The notes below the pieces were generated by a model. That model ran no database searches and was not told the DNA's origin. It saw nothing but the letters and a program-made list of their open reading frames with translations. A program made the translations under genes and the position numbers. Of a stretch of 64,000 nucleotides of DNA, positions 41,549-50,834 are shown piece after piece. Origin of the DNA: KBS50 sp042434095 (GTDB lineage Bacteria; Actinomycetota; Actinomycetes; Mycobacteriales; Micromonosporaceae); contig NZ_JBHLUE010000001.1 of the NCBI RefSeq assembly GCF_042434095.1, positions 124,001-188,000 on the forward strand, in the 5' to 3' direction. The first letter of the stretch is position 1, and every line of letters starts with the position of its first letter.

Positions 41549-44182
41549 TCAGAGCTGGGACAGGGCGAACGACCAGATGCCCCGGCCGTGCGTGGCGAGG
41601 TACACCGTGTTGTTGGTGGCCGAGTACTCGATGTCCATGCCCACGGTCAGCGGCGCCCCGGCGCCGAACCGCTGCCAGCCGGTGGCACCCGGCGCCCGGT
41701 AGAACGGCGCCAGATCGGTCGCCAGGATCAGCGCGCCGTTCGGGAGCACCTTGAGCGAGCTGGCCGGTACGTCCGGCAGGTTGCCCGAGACGTCCTTCCA
41801 GGTCGCTCCGGAGTCCGTCGACTCGTACACGTGCCCGATGCCGGCGCCCGGACCCTCGGTGAAGCGGCGCGAGAAGCCGTTGACCGCCGCGTAGACGTGG
41901 GCCGGGTTGGCCGGGTCGATCCCGAAGCCCTGGACGAAGCGGTTCGGGAAGTCACCCGGGAGGGTGAGCTGGTGCCAGCTCGCCGGGTCGGTCACCTTCC
42001 CGGTGGCGATGCCCCGGGCGAAACCGCTGTTGTTGCACGGCCCGCACCAGCTCACGTACGCCACGCCGGCGGAGACCGAGACGGCAGTCGCGGTGTGGCC
42101 GGCGCCGAGGTCGAAGACGTTCTTCCAGCCCTTGCCGTCCTTGATGCCGAAACCGGCGGTGTTCACCCAGACGTGCTGCCCGCCGGCGACCCAGACCTTC
42201 GCGTCCTTGTCGTCGGGCGAGAACGGGGCGATGAACCGGGCCGGCTCGTCACCGGGCTGGTTGTTGTACGGCTGGATGGACCGCGAGGTGGCCTCGTCCA
42301 GCGACGCCGCCCCCGGGTTGACCGCGCAGTTCTCGGTCATCCGCATCGCCAGGTTGGTGTACTCCTGGACCTGCCGGCAGCCGTTCGCCGGGTCGGCCAG
42401 CGCGTCGCCGCCGTCGCCGCCGAAGTGCGAGCCCATCACCGTGTCCCCGGGCCGCAGGATGGAGGCGCCGTTGTCCTGCAGGCCACCGGACACCACCACG
42501 CCGGACTTCTCCGGGTCCTTGCCCACCGCCACCGAGTAGTACTGCAGGGCGTCGATGGTGCCGTCGTTCAGGCTGGCCCAGTCGGTCGCATTGCCGTTGG
42601 CGTTGGTCTGGCCGTTCACCGGCCGCTTGTAGACGCCGCCGTCGTTGCCGACGTAGACGGACCCGTTGCCCACCGCCACCGAGTGCTGGTCGGGGTGGGT
42701 GGAGTCCGGGCAGGTGTTCTTGGCGTCGCTGAGGTCCCAGCAGGAGAAGTAGAAGTTCCAGTACGGCCCGATGGTCTTCCAGGTCGCCCCGCCGTCGGTG
42801 GTCTCGTAGACCTCCTCCAGACCCACCCAGACGTGCTTGGGGTTGGCCGGGTCGACCGTCATGAACTGGTTGTACCAGGCCTGGATGCCGGGGCCGTAGC
42901 CCTTGCCGCCGACCGACTGCTTGAGCGCGGAGCCCGAGTTGGCCAGCTTCTGCGAGTCGGCGATCTTGTTCCACGGGCCGGCCGGGTTGCCGGTGCTGGA
43001 GACGTAGACGCCGTCGAGGTAGCTGTTCACGGTGCCGGTCGCCTTGTTCAGCAGCCGGGGCGACTGGTTGATCGCGTACAGCGTCCCGCCGTCGGCGGAG
43101 AACGCGAAGGTCACGTACCCGATGTCGTCGGCCGGCATGGCGCCGGTGGGATTGACCTTCCGCCAGCCGCCGGCGGCGTAGTCGGTGGTCTCGTAGAAGC
43201 CGTTGTACGCGTCGCCGGAGCGCCACGCGGAGGCCGCCACGACGTGCCGCGGGTTGCGCGGGTCGCCCGCCACATCGTTGACGATGTTCTTGTACGCCGC
43301 GTTGGGGTTGCTCGCGTCCGTCCCGCCCGGCAGGTAGCTCGGGTTGGGCGCGAACTCGAGTTTCCAGGCGCCGGTCGTGCCGGTCATGGCGTGCGAGTAC
43401 AGCCCCCGGTTGGTGGCGGCCCAGACCTTGCCGTCGAAGAACCGGAGCTTGTTGATGACCGTGCTCTCCAGTTCGGGCCCGCCCACCCGGTCGGTGGTGG
43501 CGAACTGCCCGCCGCGCGGGTTGGCCAGCCGGTAGACGCCGGAGCCGACGTAGGCGGTGCCGCCGGTGTTGCCCTCGCCGGTGGCGTACCAGAGCGATCC
43601 GTCGCCGGCGAGCACGAGGTCACCGCTGGACAGGCTGGGCAGCTTGTCGGCGATCGGCGTCCACCGGCCGCCCCCGGTCGTCGAGCGCCAGACCCCGCCG
43701 TCGGCGCCGGCCGCGTAGACGTACCCGCCGTTGTCGGCGGCCAGGCCGGTGATCCGGCCGGTGACCTTGCCGGCGCCGCCGGACGAGTTCGAGTAGTAGT
43801 CGCGGTAGCGCGGGTCGTCCGCGTCGTACGGCAGCTTGGTCGGCTCACGCCAGGTCCCGGCGGTGGCCGGCAGCGCGGTCAGCTGGGAGTACGCGTTCGA
43901 ATAGGCGCCGGGTGCGACGATCCCGGGCGCGGTCCGGGCCTCGGCGAACTGTGCGGCCAGGGTGCTGGCCTCGAAGGCCTCCGCGCCGGCCTCCGCCGGG
44001 TCCTCGCCGGCGATCATCTCGGCCCATTCGCGGGGCTGCGCCGGCAGCCCCTCGCCGGGCTCGTGCGCGATGCCCAGGGCCTCACGCACCTCGTGGTTGG
44101 TGACTGCTACCCCGCCGAGCGCGGCGACGACCACCAGGGCGCCCGCGGCGACCGCCGGCTTGCGCCAGCGTGACTTCAACAT
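41549..44182 (-). CDS. secreted Asp-box (BNR/sortilin-like beta-propeller) protein
   Basis: An 877-residue exported protein with an N-terminal hydrophobic segment (AVAAGALVVVAALGGVAV) acting as signal or anchor. Repeated Asp-box motifs (STTGGGRW, ETTDGGATW, ESTDSGATW) and many YVYAAGADGGVW-like blades indicate one or two seven-bladed propellers, as in VPS10/sortilin-like and exo-xyloglucanase/sialidase-fold proteins. Several Cys pairs are present in the second half. No catalytic triad can be assigned, so a carbohydrate-active or adhesive role is inference. GGAGG before ATG 44182 fixes the start. Confidence 0.85.
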   Translation of the reverse strand: MLKSRWRKPAVAAGALVVVAALGGVAVTNHEVREALGIAHEPGEGLPAQPREWAEMIAGEDPAEAGAEAFEASTLAAQFAEARTAPGIVAPGAYSNAYSQLTALPATAGTWREPTKLPYDADDPRYRDYYSNSSGGAGKVTGRITGLAADNGGYVYAAGADGGVWRSTTGGGRWTPIADKLPSLSSGDLVLAGDGSLWYATGEGNTGGTAYVGSGVYRLANPRGGQFATTDRVGGPELESTVINKLRFFDGKVWAATNRGLYSHAMTGTTGAWKLEFAPNPSYLPGGTDASNPNAAYKNIVNDVAGDPRNPRHVVAASAWRSGDAYNGFYETTDYAAGGWRKVNPTGAMPADDIGYVTFAFSADGGTLYAINQSPRLLNKATGTVNSYLDGVYVSSTGNPAGPWNKIADSQKLANSGSALKQSVGGKGYGPGIQAWYNQFMTVDPANPKHVWVGLEEVYETTDGGATWKTIGPYWNFYFSCWDLSDAKNTCPDSTHPDQHSVAVGNGSVYVGNDGGVYKRPVNGQTNANGNATDWASLNDGTIDALQYYSVAVGKDPEKSGVVVSGGLQDNGASILRPGDTVMGSHFGGDGGDALADPANGCRQVQEYTNLAMRMTENCAVNPGAASLDEATSRSIQPYNNQPGDEPARFIAPFSPDDKDAKVWVAGGQHVWVNTAGFGIKDGKGWKNVFDLGAGHTATAVSVSAGVAYVSWCGPCNNSGFARGIATGKVTDPASWHQLTLPGDFPNRFVQGFGIDPANPAHVYAAVNGFSRRFTEGPGAGIGHVYESTDSGATWKDVSGNLPDVPASSLKVLPNGALILATDLAPFYRAPGATGWQRFGAGAPLTVGMDIEYSATNNTVYLATHGRGIWSFALSQL

Positions 44183-44383
44183 GGGTCCTCCAGCTGAGGG
44201 GACCGCCCGGTGTTTGCCGTCCGGGAGGTCGGGGGTGGAACCGGCCGTCGTCCCCATCGGCGGCGACCGTCGCGGCGTCGGCGCGCCGCCCCCCACGCGC
44301 ACGCCAACTCCGATCGATACAGCGACGGGTCGCGGCACTGGTGTTACAGCTGGTGGCCCGCGACGACCGCGAGCGGACACATT

Positions 44384-44419
44384 TGACCGATCCGTCGACC
44401 GGGGTCGACGGATCGGTCA
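44384..44419. promoter_or_regulatory. 36-bp palindrome (17-bp arms, 2-base centre)
   Basis: TGACCGATCCGTCGACC and its exact complement are separated by GG. The symmetry and tiny loop suit a dimeric regulator's binding site upstream of the Asp-box gene. A terminator for purH is the alternative. Confidence 0.5.
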
Positions 44420-44500
44420 GCCCGACCGGCCCACACATCGACCGCCGTCAGCCAGTCGCCCGATGGCAATCACCGGTTCGGCCCAACCCACCGGGGTGGG

Positions 44501-44625
44501 GCCGGGTCCGCCGACAGCAGGCCGGGGTCGCCGACAGCAGGCCGGGGTCGCCGACAGCAGGCCGGGTTCGGCGACAGCAGCCGGCCGGGCGACAGGGGCC
44601 GGGGCCGCCGACAGCAGGCCGGGTC
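44501..44625. repeat. 20-bp tandem repeats downstream of purH
   Basis: GCCGGGGTCGCCGACAGCAG recurs with small changes at 44501, 44521, 44541 and 44561, with further partial copies up to 44625, shortly after the purH stop. It is non-coding. Confidence 0.8.
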
Positions 44626-44636
44626 CGGCCGCCGCG

Positions 44637-46220
44637 TCAGTGGAAGAAGTGCCGGGTGCCGGTGAGATACATGGTGACGCCGGCGTCGGCGGCCGCGGCC
44701 ACCACCTCTTCGTCCCGGATCGACCCGCCCGGCTGCACCACGGCCCGTACGCCGGCGTCGATCAGCACCTGGAGCCCGTCGGCGAACGGGAAGAACGCGT
44801 CGGAGGCGGCCACCGCGCCGCGCGCCCGGTCGGCGCCGGCCCGGGTGACGGCCAGGTGTGCGGAGTCCACCCGGTTCACCTGACCCATCCCGACCCCCAC
44901 CGTCGCCTGGTCGTGGGCCAGCAGGATGGCGTTGCTCTTCACCGAGCGGATCGCCCGCCAGGCGAACAGCAGGTCGCGCAGCGTGGCGTCGTCGGCGGGC
45001 TCGCCCGAGGCCAGCGTCCAGGCGCCCGGGTCGTCGCCGGGCGCGTCCACCCGGTCGGCCAGCTGCACGAGCATCCCACCGCTGACCTGCCGCCACTCGG
45101 CCGGCGCCGGCGCCCACTCCGGCGCGCGCAGGACACGCAGGTTCTTCCTCCCGGACAGCACGTCGACGGCGCCCGGGGCGAACGCGGGGGCCACGATGAC
45201 CTCGGTGAAGATGTCGGCCACCTGCTTGGCCAGCTCCACCGACACCGGCCCGTTCACCGCGATCACGCCGCCATAGGCGGAGACCGGGTCGCAGGCGTGG
45301 GCCTTGCGATGGGCGTCGGCCAGGTCCGCGCCCACTGCGATGCCGCACGGGTTGGCGTGCTTGATCACGGCCACCGCCGGGGCGTCCGGCCCGAAGTCGT
45401 GCACCGCCCGCCAGGCGGCGTCGGCGTCCACGTAGTTGTTGTACGACATCTCCTTGCCGTGCAGTTGCTCCGCCTGGGCCAGCCCGGGCGCGGCCGCCGG
45501 GTCGGTGTAGAGCGCCGCCGCCTGGTGCGGGTTCTCCCCGTACCGCAGGGTGGCCCGGCGCTCCAGCGCCAGCCCAGCGCTGGCCGGCCACTCGTCCGCC
45601 GCGTCGTCCAGGGTCACGGCGCACCAGTTCGCCACGGCCGCGTCGTACGCCGCGATGTCCGCGAAGGCCCGGGCCGCGAGCCCCCGGCGCTCCGCCGGGG
45701 TGAAGCCACCCGCGTCGAGGGCACGCATGATCATCGGGTACGCGTCAACCGCCGTCACCACGGCGACGGAGGGGTGGTTCTTGGCGGCCGCCCGGACCAT
45801 GGCCGGACCGCCGATGTCGATCTGCTCCACGCACTCGTCCACGGAGGCGCCGGAGGCCACCGTCTCGGTGAACGGGTAGAGGTTCGACACCAGCAGGTCG
45901 AACGGCTCGATGCCGAGCTCGGCGAGCTGCCGCACGTGCTCCGGTTTGCGCAGGTCGGCCAGCAGGCCGGCGTGCACCCGCGGGTGCAGCGTCTTCACCC
46001 GGCCGTCCAGGCACTCCGGAAACTCCGTGACCGCCTCGACCGAGGTGACCGGCACGCCGGCCTTCTCGATCGTGGCGGCGGTCGAACCGGTGGAGACGAT
46101 CTCCACGCCCGCGGCGTGCAGCGCGGTCGCCAACTCGGTCAGCCCGCTCTTGTCGTACACGCTGACCAGCGCCCGCCGGATCGGCCGGCGGTCGCCCTGG
46201 GTGGCGGTGCCCTCGGTCAT
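44637..46220 (-). CDS. purH: bifunctional AICAR transformylase / IMP cyclohydrolase
   Basis: A 527-residue PurH, which catalyses the last two steps of IMP synthesis. The N-terminal MGS-like IMP cyclohydrolase domain (about 15-160) has SVYDKSGL, STGSTAATIEKAG and KTLHPRVHAGLL. The C-terminal transformylase domain has LRYGENPHQ, KHANPCG (near residue 290) and QPGGSIRD. Its ATG overlaps the purN stop (ATGA), so the two are translationally coupled. It uses 10-formyl-THF supplied by the FolD pathway. Confidence 0.96.
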   Translation of the reverse strand: MTEGTATQGDRRPIRRALVSVYDKSGLTELATALHAAGVEIVSTGSTAATIEKAGVPVTSVEAVTEFPECLDGRVKTLHPRVHAGLLADLRKPEHVRQLAELGIEPFDLLVSNLYPFTETVASGASVDECVEQIDIGGPAMVRAAAKNHPSVAVVTAVDAYPMIMRALDAGGFTPAERRGLAARAFADIAAYDAAVANWCAVTLDDAADEWPASAGLALERRATLRYGENPHQAAALYTDPAAAPGLAQAEQLHGKEMSYNNYVDADAAWRAVHDFGPDAPAVAVIKHANPCGIAVGADLADAHRKAHACDPVSAYGGVIAVNGPVSVELAKQVADIFTEVIVAPAFAPGAVDVLSGRKNLRVLRAPEWAPAPAEWRQVSGGMLVQLADRVDAPGDDPGAWTLASGEPADDATLRDLLFAWRAIRSVKSNAILLAHDQATVGVGMGQVNRVDSAHLAVTRAGADRARGAVAASDAFFPFADGLQVLIDAGVRAVVQPGGSIRDEEVVAAAADAGVTMYLTGTRHFFH

Positions 46221-46837
46221 GGAACGGTGACCCTTCTTCCGGTGATCGTCCATCCCTCGCGGACCAGCCGGCCGACCTGCTCGACCAGCTGGCGCCGCTC
46301 GGCTTCCTTGATGCGTTCGGTGAGGCTCTCCTCGTCGTCGCCGTCCAGCACCGGCACCGCCACCTGGGCGACGATCGGTCCGGTGTCGATCCCGGCGTCC
46401 ACGAAGAACAACGTGGCACCGGCCACCTTGACGCCGTAGTCGAGGGCGTCCCGCGGCCCGTGGATGCCGGGGAAGGCGGGCAGCAGCGAGTTGTGGGTGT
46501 TCAGGTAGCGGTCGCCGAAGGCGGCCAGGAAGTGCGGACCGACCAGCTTCAGGAAGCCGGCCGAGATCACCAGGTCCGGCCGGTACGCCCCGACGTGCTC
46601 GGTGAGCGCCCGGTCCCACTCGTCCCGGGTCGGGTACGCGGGCACCCGGTCCACGAAGGTCGGCACCCCGGCTCGGGCGGCCCGGTCCAGGCCGGCGATG
46701 CCCTCCCGGTCCGCGCCCACCGCCACCACCCGGGCGCCGTAGCCGGGATCCGCGGTCGCGTCGAGCAGCGCCTGCAGGTTGCTGCCGGAGCCCGAGACGA
46801 GGACGACGAGCCGGGCGGCCGGCGCTGGGTCGGTCAC
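46217..46837 (-). CDS. purN: phosphoribosylglycinamide formyltransferase
   Basis: A 206-residue PurN that transfers the formyl group from 10-formyl-THF to GAR. The phosphate-binding VSGSGSNLQALL is at 14-25, the catalytic N113, H115 (LNTHNSLLPAFPG) and D151 (DTGPI) are all present. It starts at GTG 46837. It is the first gene of purN-purH on the minus strand and divergent from the DUF4190 gene, with a 237-base gap containing short GGTCGGTGCGTC repeats. Confidence 0.95.
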   Translation of the reverse strand: MTDPAPAARLVVLVSGSGSNLQALLDATADPGYGARVVAVGADREGIAGLDRAARAGVPTFVDRVPAYPTRDEWDRALTEHVGAYRPDLVISAGFLKLVGPHFLAAFGDRYLNTHNSLLPAFPGIHGPRDALDYGVKVAGATLFFVDAGIDTGPIVAQVAVPVLDGDDEESLTERIKEAERRQLVEQVGRLVREGWTITGRRVTVP

Positions 46838-47074
46838 CCGAGCACCCTACCGGGCCGGCCGCCGCACCCAGCGGTCGGCGCACCCGCCGCTGTCTGCCGC
46901 CGCCGGCCGGCGCACCCGCCGGTCGGTGCGTCCGCCGGTCGGTGCGTCCGGCGCTCATGGGGGACCGCAGCGTCGCCGGGAGGTCGCCTTGAGGTGGCCA
47001 CGCGGCCACAGCGTCCGGCGGGGCGACGCGATCCACTACCGTGACAACGTCCCCTCTTCGACGAAGGAGCCGAC

Positions 47075-47728
47075 ATGCAGCCCGGCTATCCAGGCCAGGA
47101 CCCGTACGGCCAGCAACCGCAGGACCCGTCTGCGCCGCAATACCAGGACCCGTACGCGCCGCCGCCGGAGCCGCAGCCGCCGTACGGCCAGCCGGCCCAC
47201 GGGCAGCAGCCCACCTCGGGCCAGCCCTACGGCCAGCAGCCGCCCTACGGCCAACAGCCCACCTCGGGCCAGCCGTACGGCCAGCCCACCTCGGGCCAGC
47301 CCTACGGCCAGCCCACCTCGGGCCAGCCCTATGGGCAGCAGCCGCCCTACGGCCAGCAGCCGCCGTACGGCGCCCCGCAGTACCCGGAACCGTACGGGCA
47401 GCAGCCGGGCCAGCCGTACGGCGGGATGCCCGGCCAGCCCGGCTACGGCCAGCCGCCGCAGGCCCCGAGCAACACCCTCGGACTGCTCGGCATGATCTTC
47501 GGTATCGCCGGCATCCCGCTGGTCTGCTGCTTCTACATCGGCATCGCCGCCGGGATCGCCGGCATCGTGCTCGGCTACCTCGGCAAGCAGAAGGCCGACC
47601 AGGGGCTGGCGACCAACCGGGGCCAGGCCATGACCGGCCTCATCTGTGGCGCGGTGGCCGTGGTGCTCGGCATCCTCGCCATCATCGGCCGGGTGGCGTT
47701 GGGCCGCAGCGGCGTCCTCGGCGGCTAG
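47075..47728 (+). CDS. DUF4190 membrane protein with Pro/Gln/Tyr/Gly-rich repeat tail
   Basis: A 217-residue protein. Residues 1-130 are low-complexity, dominated by PYGQQP and SGQPYGQP repeats. Residues 131-217 hold two hydrophobic segments (LGLLGMIFGIAGIPLVCCFYIGIAAGIAGIVLGYLG and AVAVVLGILAIIGRVAL) matching DUF4190. GAAGGAG before ATG 47075 fixes the start. Such proteins are common in actinobacteria. Their disordered cytoplasmic tails may mediate protein clustering at the membrane, which is inference. Confidence 0.85.
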   Translation: MQPGYPGQDPYGQQPQDPSAPQYQDPYAPPPEPQPPYGQPAHGQQPTSGQPYGQQPPYGQQPTSGQPYGQPTSGQPYGQPTSGQPYGQQPPYGQQPPYGAPQYPEPYGQQPGQPYGGMPGQPGYGQPPQAPSNTLGLLGMIFGIAGIPLVCCFYIGIAAGIAGIVLGYLGKQKADQGLATNRGQAMTGLICGAVAVVLGILAIIGRVALGRSGVLGG

Positions 47729-47805
47729 CCCCGGACCGCGCCCGCCCCAGCTTCATCCGCGCCGGAAATCCTCCCCCCGGCACCGCCGCTCCGCGAGGAC
47801 ATGCG

Positions 47806-47855
47806 GAAGCGCCATGCCTGACAGTCATAGTTATGACTCTCGGGCATGGCGTTTC
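47806..47855. terminator. 50-base hairpin with A/T-rich apex
   Basis: GAAGCGCCATGCC pairs with GGCATGGCGTTTC, and the interior TGACAGTCATA pairs mostly with TATGACTCTCG. It lies between the convergent DUF4190 and DUF6350 genes. The A/T-rich tip is unusual for this genome. It may be a bidirectional terminator. Confidence 0.6.
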
Positions 47856-47977
47856 GATGTCGGATCGCCCCTGGGCGAGGTCACCGTGGGTGAGTCACGT
47901 GCGCCTTCGGCGCCAGCAACGGAACCAAGAGCCGCTTGACGCCGGTCAAGGCGGGGCCGGGCGGGGAGCGAGGGGGG

Positions 47978-49366
47978 TCAGCGGCGGACGCGCGGCCGGC
48001 GGCGGGCCACGTAGAACGTCCGGGTCAGGGCCGCCCCGAGCAGCGCGCCGAGCGCCAGCACGGCCGCCGCCACCGCGCCGGTCTGCCAGGCATCGGGCCC
48101 GATCCGGGTGAGCCGGCCGCCGCCGAGCGGGCCGCCGGCGGCCAGCGCGAGCAGTCCGAGCAGGACCCCGCCCGCGGGTCCGGCGACCGCCGCGGCCGCC
48201 AGCAGGGGGCCCCAGGCCAATCCGGCGGCGTCCCGCCCGGATGCCCGCGCCAACCGTCGTACCAGCAGGGTGCCGGCGGCCGCGCCGGCGAGCACGGGCA
48301 CCGCGAGCAGGAACGCCCCGAGCCCACCCACCGGCCCGGTGGGGAGTCCGGCCAGCAGCGGTACGGCGGGCAGCCCGCCGACGGTGACCTCGGTGACCCG
48401 TACGACGGTGCCGGCGCCCACCGCGAAGCCCGGGCCGAGCAGATAGCTCGCCGCCCACACCGACGCGTTCGGGGCGTACGCGAGGCTGAGCAGGGTGATG
48501 CCGGCCTGCCCGGCCACCCCCGTCCGGTAGGCGCCGATCATGTCGCCGGCCTCGCCGCCGCCGGTGGCCACCGCGAGCCCCGCGGCGCCCGCGCCGGCGC
48601 CGAGCAGCAGCAGCGCCGCCACCGCGCCGGTACGCAGACCGTCGCGCAACACCGGCGGCGTCCGGGGCAGCCAGCCGCCCAGCACCCCGGTGGCGGGAAG
48701 CGCGCCCAGCAGGGCCGCCACCGTCCCGAAGACCGCCAGGGTCAGCCCGGCCCGGACCGGCGACACGGCGGGCCCGGCCTGTCCCAGACCGAGCGCGGCG
48801 AGCGCGCCCAGCACCCCGTACCCGATGCCGACCGCTGGTCCGACGGCGAGCGCCTGCCGGACGGTGCCGCGATGCCGCGCGCCGATGGCCCGCGTGACGT
48901 GTACGCCGGCCCGGAGCAGCCGCCAACCGGCCAGCACGCTGACCGCCAGCGGCACCAGCCCGACCGGGCCGGCCGAGGTGGGCAGCGGTACGCCGTGGCC
49001 GAGCAGCCAGGCCGCCAGCCCGGCCCGCAACGCGCCGTCCGGCGTGGTGACCGGTCCGCCGAACCGGCCGAGCGACATGGCCGCGGCCACCGGGAGGTAC
49101 GAGACGAGCGCCGCCCAGCCCGCCGCCACCGCGGCCGCCACCGGCAGCGGCGCCCGGCGGGCGGACAGCGACCGCTGCCGAGGCACCCGCGGGCGTGCGC
49201 CGCGGCGGCCCAGGTCCCGCTCCCGGTCGGCCCGCCGCTCCGGCGACCCGCCGCGGCGGCCCGACTCCCGGTCCCGCTCGGCTCGGCGCCCAGCGTCCGG
49301 CGCGCCGGACGGCCGGCTCGGGCCGGCGTCGACGCGGTCGGGTTGGTCGGGGCGGGCGGGTGACAT
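47978..49366 (-). CDS. DUF6350/PerM-like polytopic membrane protein
   Basis: A 462-residue protein with an Arg-rich cytoplasmic N-terminus of about 70 residues and roughly ten hydrophobic segments rich in Ala/Gly/Leu/Val. Family blocks include SLAYAPNASVWAASYLLGPGFAVG near residue 285. It corresponds to actinobacterial DUF6350, which includes the mycobacterial division-associated protein PerM. In mycobacteria that gene likewise sits between sucCD and purN-purH. ATG 49366 is taken as start; GTG 49369 is one codon upstream. The function here (cell division or envelope) is inferred from family and synteny. Confidence 0.82.
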   Translation of the reverse strand: MSPARPDQPDRVDAGPSRPSGAPDAGRRAERDRESGRRGGSPERRADRERDLGRRGARPRVPRQRSLSARRAPLPVAAAVAAGWAALVSYLPVAAAMSLGRFGGPVTTPDGALRAGLAAWLLGHGVPLPTSAGPVGLVPLAVSVLAGWRLLRAGVHVTRAIGARHRGTVRQALAVGPAVGIGYGVLGALAALGLGQAGPAVSPVRAGLTLAVFGTVAALLGALPATGVLGGWLPRTPPVLRDGLRTGAVAALLLLGAGAGAAGLAVATGGGEAGDMIGAYRTGVAGQAGITLLSLAYAPNASVWAASYLLGPGFAVGAGTVVRVTEVTVGGLPAVPLLAGLPTGPVGGLGAFLLAVPVLAGAAAGTLLVRRLARASGRDAAGLAWGPLLAAAAVAGPAGGVLLGLLALAAGGPLGGGRLTRIGPDAWQTGAVAAAVLALGALLGAALTRTFYVARRRPRVRR

Positions 49367-49427
49367 CACGATCTACTGTGGCATGCCCGACCGCCGACGC
49401 AGGAGCGACACCACCACCACCTGCGCG

Positions 49428-49456
49428 TTGGTTGGAAACGGGGCAGCGATTACGCT
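49428..49456 (+). promoter_or_regulatory. promoter of the small DUF4190 gene
   Basis: TTGGTT (49428-49433), a 17-base spacer and TACGCT (49451-49456) lie about 65 bases before the ATG at 49521 in the gap shared with the divergent DUF6350 gene. Confidence 0.5.
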
Positions 49457-49520
49457 CCCCGCACGCTAGCCTCTGGCCTACCTGCGATCATGCATCGCTT
49501 GCTTCAACCAGGAGATATAG

Positions 49521-49781
49521 ATGACGGATCCATACCCGCCGCCGCAGAGCACCCCCGCCGGAAACGACCGCACGACCCTGTGGGGCGTGCTCGGCATCGT
49601 CCTCGGTCTCATCTGCTGCGGACTTCTCGGCATCGTCTTCGGCTGGCTGTCGATCCGCGACGCCAAGAAGTTCGGCAAGTCCCCCGTGCTCGGCTACGTC
49701 GCCATCGCGCTGGGCGTGGTGAACATCGTGGTCAGCGGGATCCTGCGGGCCACGGGTCACTACCCGGGCATGTCCTCCTGA
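49521..49781 (+). CDS. small DUF4190 membrane protein, 86 aa
   Basis: A short version of the same family as the 47075 gene, with an N-terminal polar tail of 18 residues and then hydrophobic segments (LWGVLGIVLGLICCGLLGIVFGWLSI and VLGYVAIALGVVNIVVSGIL). The CC pair in the first segment is shared with the larger paralogue (VCCFY). GGAG upstream of ATG 49521 fixes the start. The function is unknown. Confidence 0.88.
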   Translation: MTDPYPPPQSTPAGNDRTTLWGVLGIVLGLICCGLLGIVFGWLSIRDAKKFGKSPVLGYVAIALGVVNIVVSGILRATGHYPGMSS

Positions 49782-49893
49782 CGAACCGAGCCGTCCACGG
49801 CCGGCGGCCGAGCGACAGCCGGTCCACGGCGCCGGAACACCAGGCGCCAGAACGCCGGCCGCACGGACACCGGCCGCGAGGACACAAACGGTG

Positions 49894-49924
49894 AGCGGGG
49901 GCAGGCGATTCGCCTGCCCCCGCT
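49894..49924. terminator. hairpin terminator between convergent DUF4190 and sucD
   Basis: AGCGGGGGCAGGCGA pairs with TCGCCTGCCCCCGCT around a single T, and flanking CAAACG/CGTTTG can extend the stem. It stands between two convergent genes. Confidence 0.75.
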
Positions 49925-49945
49925 GTTCGCGTTTGCGCTCCCGGC

Positions 49946-50833
49946 TCAGCTGCCGGACATGATCTCCCGCATCAGCTTCGCCGTCTCGGTGGGGGTCTTG
50001 CCCACCTTGACGCCCACGGCCTCCAGGGCCGCCTTCTTGGCGTCCGCGGTGCCGGCCGAGCCGGAGATGATGGCGCCGGCATGCCCCATCGTCTTTCCGG
50101 GCGGGGCCGTGAAGCCGGCGATGTAGCCCACCACCGGCTTGGTCACGTTGGCCTTGATGAACTCGGCCGCCCGCTCCTCGGCGTCCCCGCCGATCTCGCC
50201 GATCATCACGATGGCGTCGGTCTCCGGGTCCTCCTGGAAGGCCCGCAGCGCGTCGATGTGGGTGGTGCCGATGATCGGGTCACCGCCGATGCCCACGCAG
50301 GTGGAGAAGCCGATGTCGCGCAGCTCGTACATCATCTGGTAGGTCAGCGTGCCGCTCTTGCTGACCAGGCCGATCCGGCCGGCGCCGGTGATGTCGGCCG
50401 GGATGATGCCCGCGTTCGACGCGGCCGGGGAGGCGATGCCCGGGCAGTTCGGGCCGATGATCCGGGTGCGCTCGCCCTGGGCCTGGTTGTACGCCCAGAA
50501 GGCGGCGGTGTCGTGCACCGGCACGCCCTCGGTGATCACCACTGCCAGGCCGATGCCCGCGTCGATGGCCTCGACCACCGCGGCCTTGGTGAACTGCGGC
50601 GGTACGAAGATCACCGTGACGTCGGCGCCGGTGGCCGCCATGGCGTCGGCGACGCCCGCGAAGACCGGCAGCTCGGTGCCGTCGAAGTCGACGTTCTGGC
50701 CCGCCTTACGCGGGTTGACGCCACCGACCACCGTGGTGCCGGCGGCCAGCATCCGGCGGGTGTGCTTCATGCCCTCGGAGCCGGTCATCCCCTGCACGAT
50801 GACCTTCGAGTCCTTGGTCAGCCAGATTGCCAT
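49946..50833 (-). CDS. sucD: succinyl-CoA synthetase alpha subunit
   Basis: A 295-residue alpha subunit. The CoA-binding Rossmann domain has VIVQGMTGSEG and GGVNPRKAG, the middle contains IIGPNCPGI, and the phosphohistidine lies at H251 in GKTMGHAGAIISG. With SucB-type beta subunit SucC it converts succinyl-CoA to succinate with ATP or GTP formation. ATG 50833 begins one base after the sucC stop, so the two are coupled. Confidence 0.97.
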   Translation of the reverse strand: MAIWLTKDSKVIVQGMTGSEGMKHTRRMLAAGTTVVGGVNPRKAGQNVDFDGTELPVFAGVADAMAATGADVTVIFVPPQFTKAAVVEAIDAGIGLAVVITEGVPVHDTAAFWAYNQAQGERTRIIGPNCPGIASPAASNAGIIPADITGAGRIGLVSKSGTLTYQMMYELRDIGFSTCVGIGGDPIIGTTHIDALRAFQEDPETDAIVMIGEIGGDAEERAAEFIKANVTKPVVGYIAGFTAPPGKTMGHAGAIISGSAGTADAKKAALEAVGVKVGKTPTETAKLMREIMSGS

Positions 50834-50834
50834 C

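Larger units (their letters stand above)
44183..44636. other. 454-base intergenic region between purH and the Asp-box gene
   Basis: It contains the 5' region of the Asp-box gene (44183-44380), a near-perfect palindrome at 44384-44419, and short tandem repeats at 44501-44625. No coding frame is convincing. Confidence 0.6.

Noticed and set aside
44501..44625. 20-bp tandem repeats as a CRISPR-like array
   Set aside because: Units are directly adjacent with no spacers.
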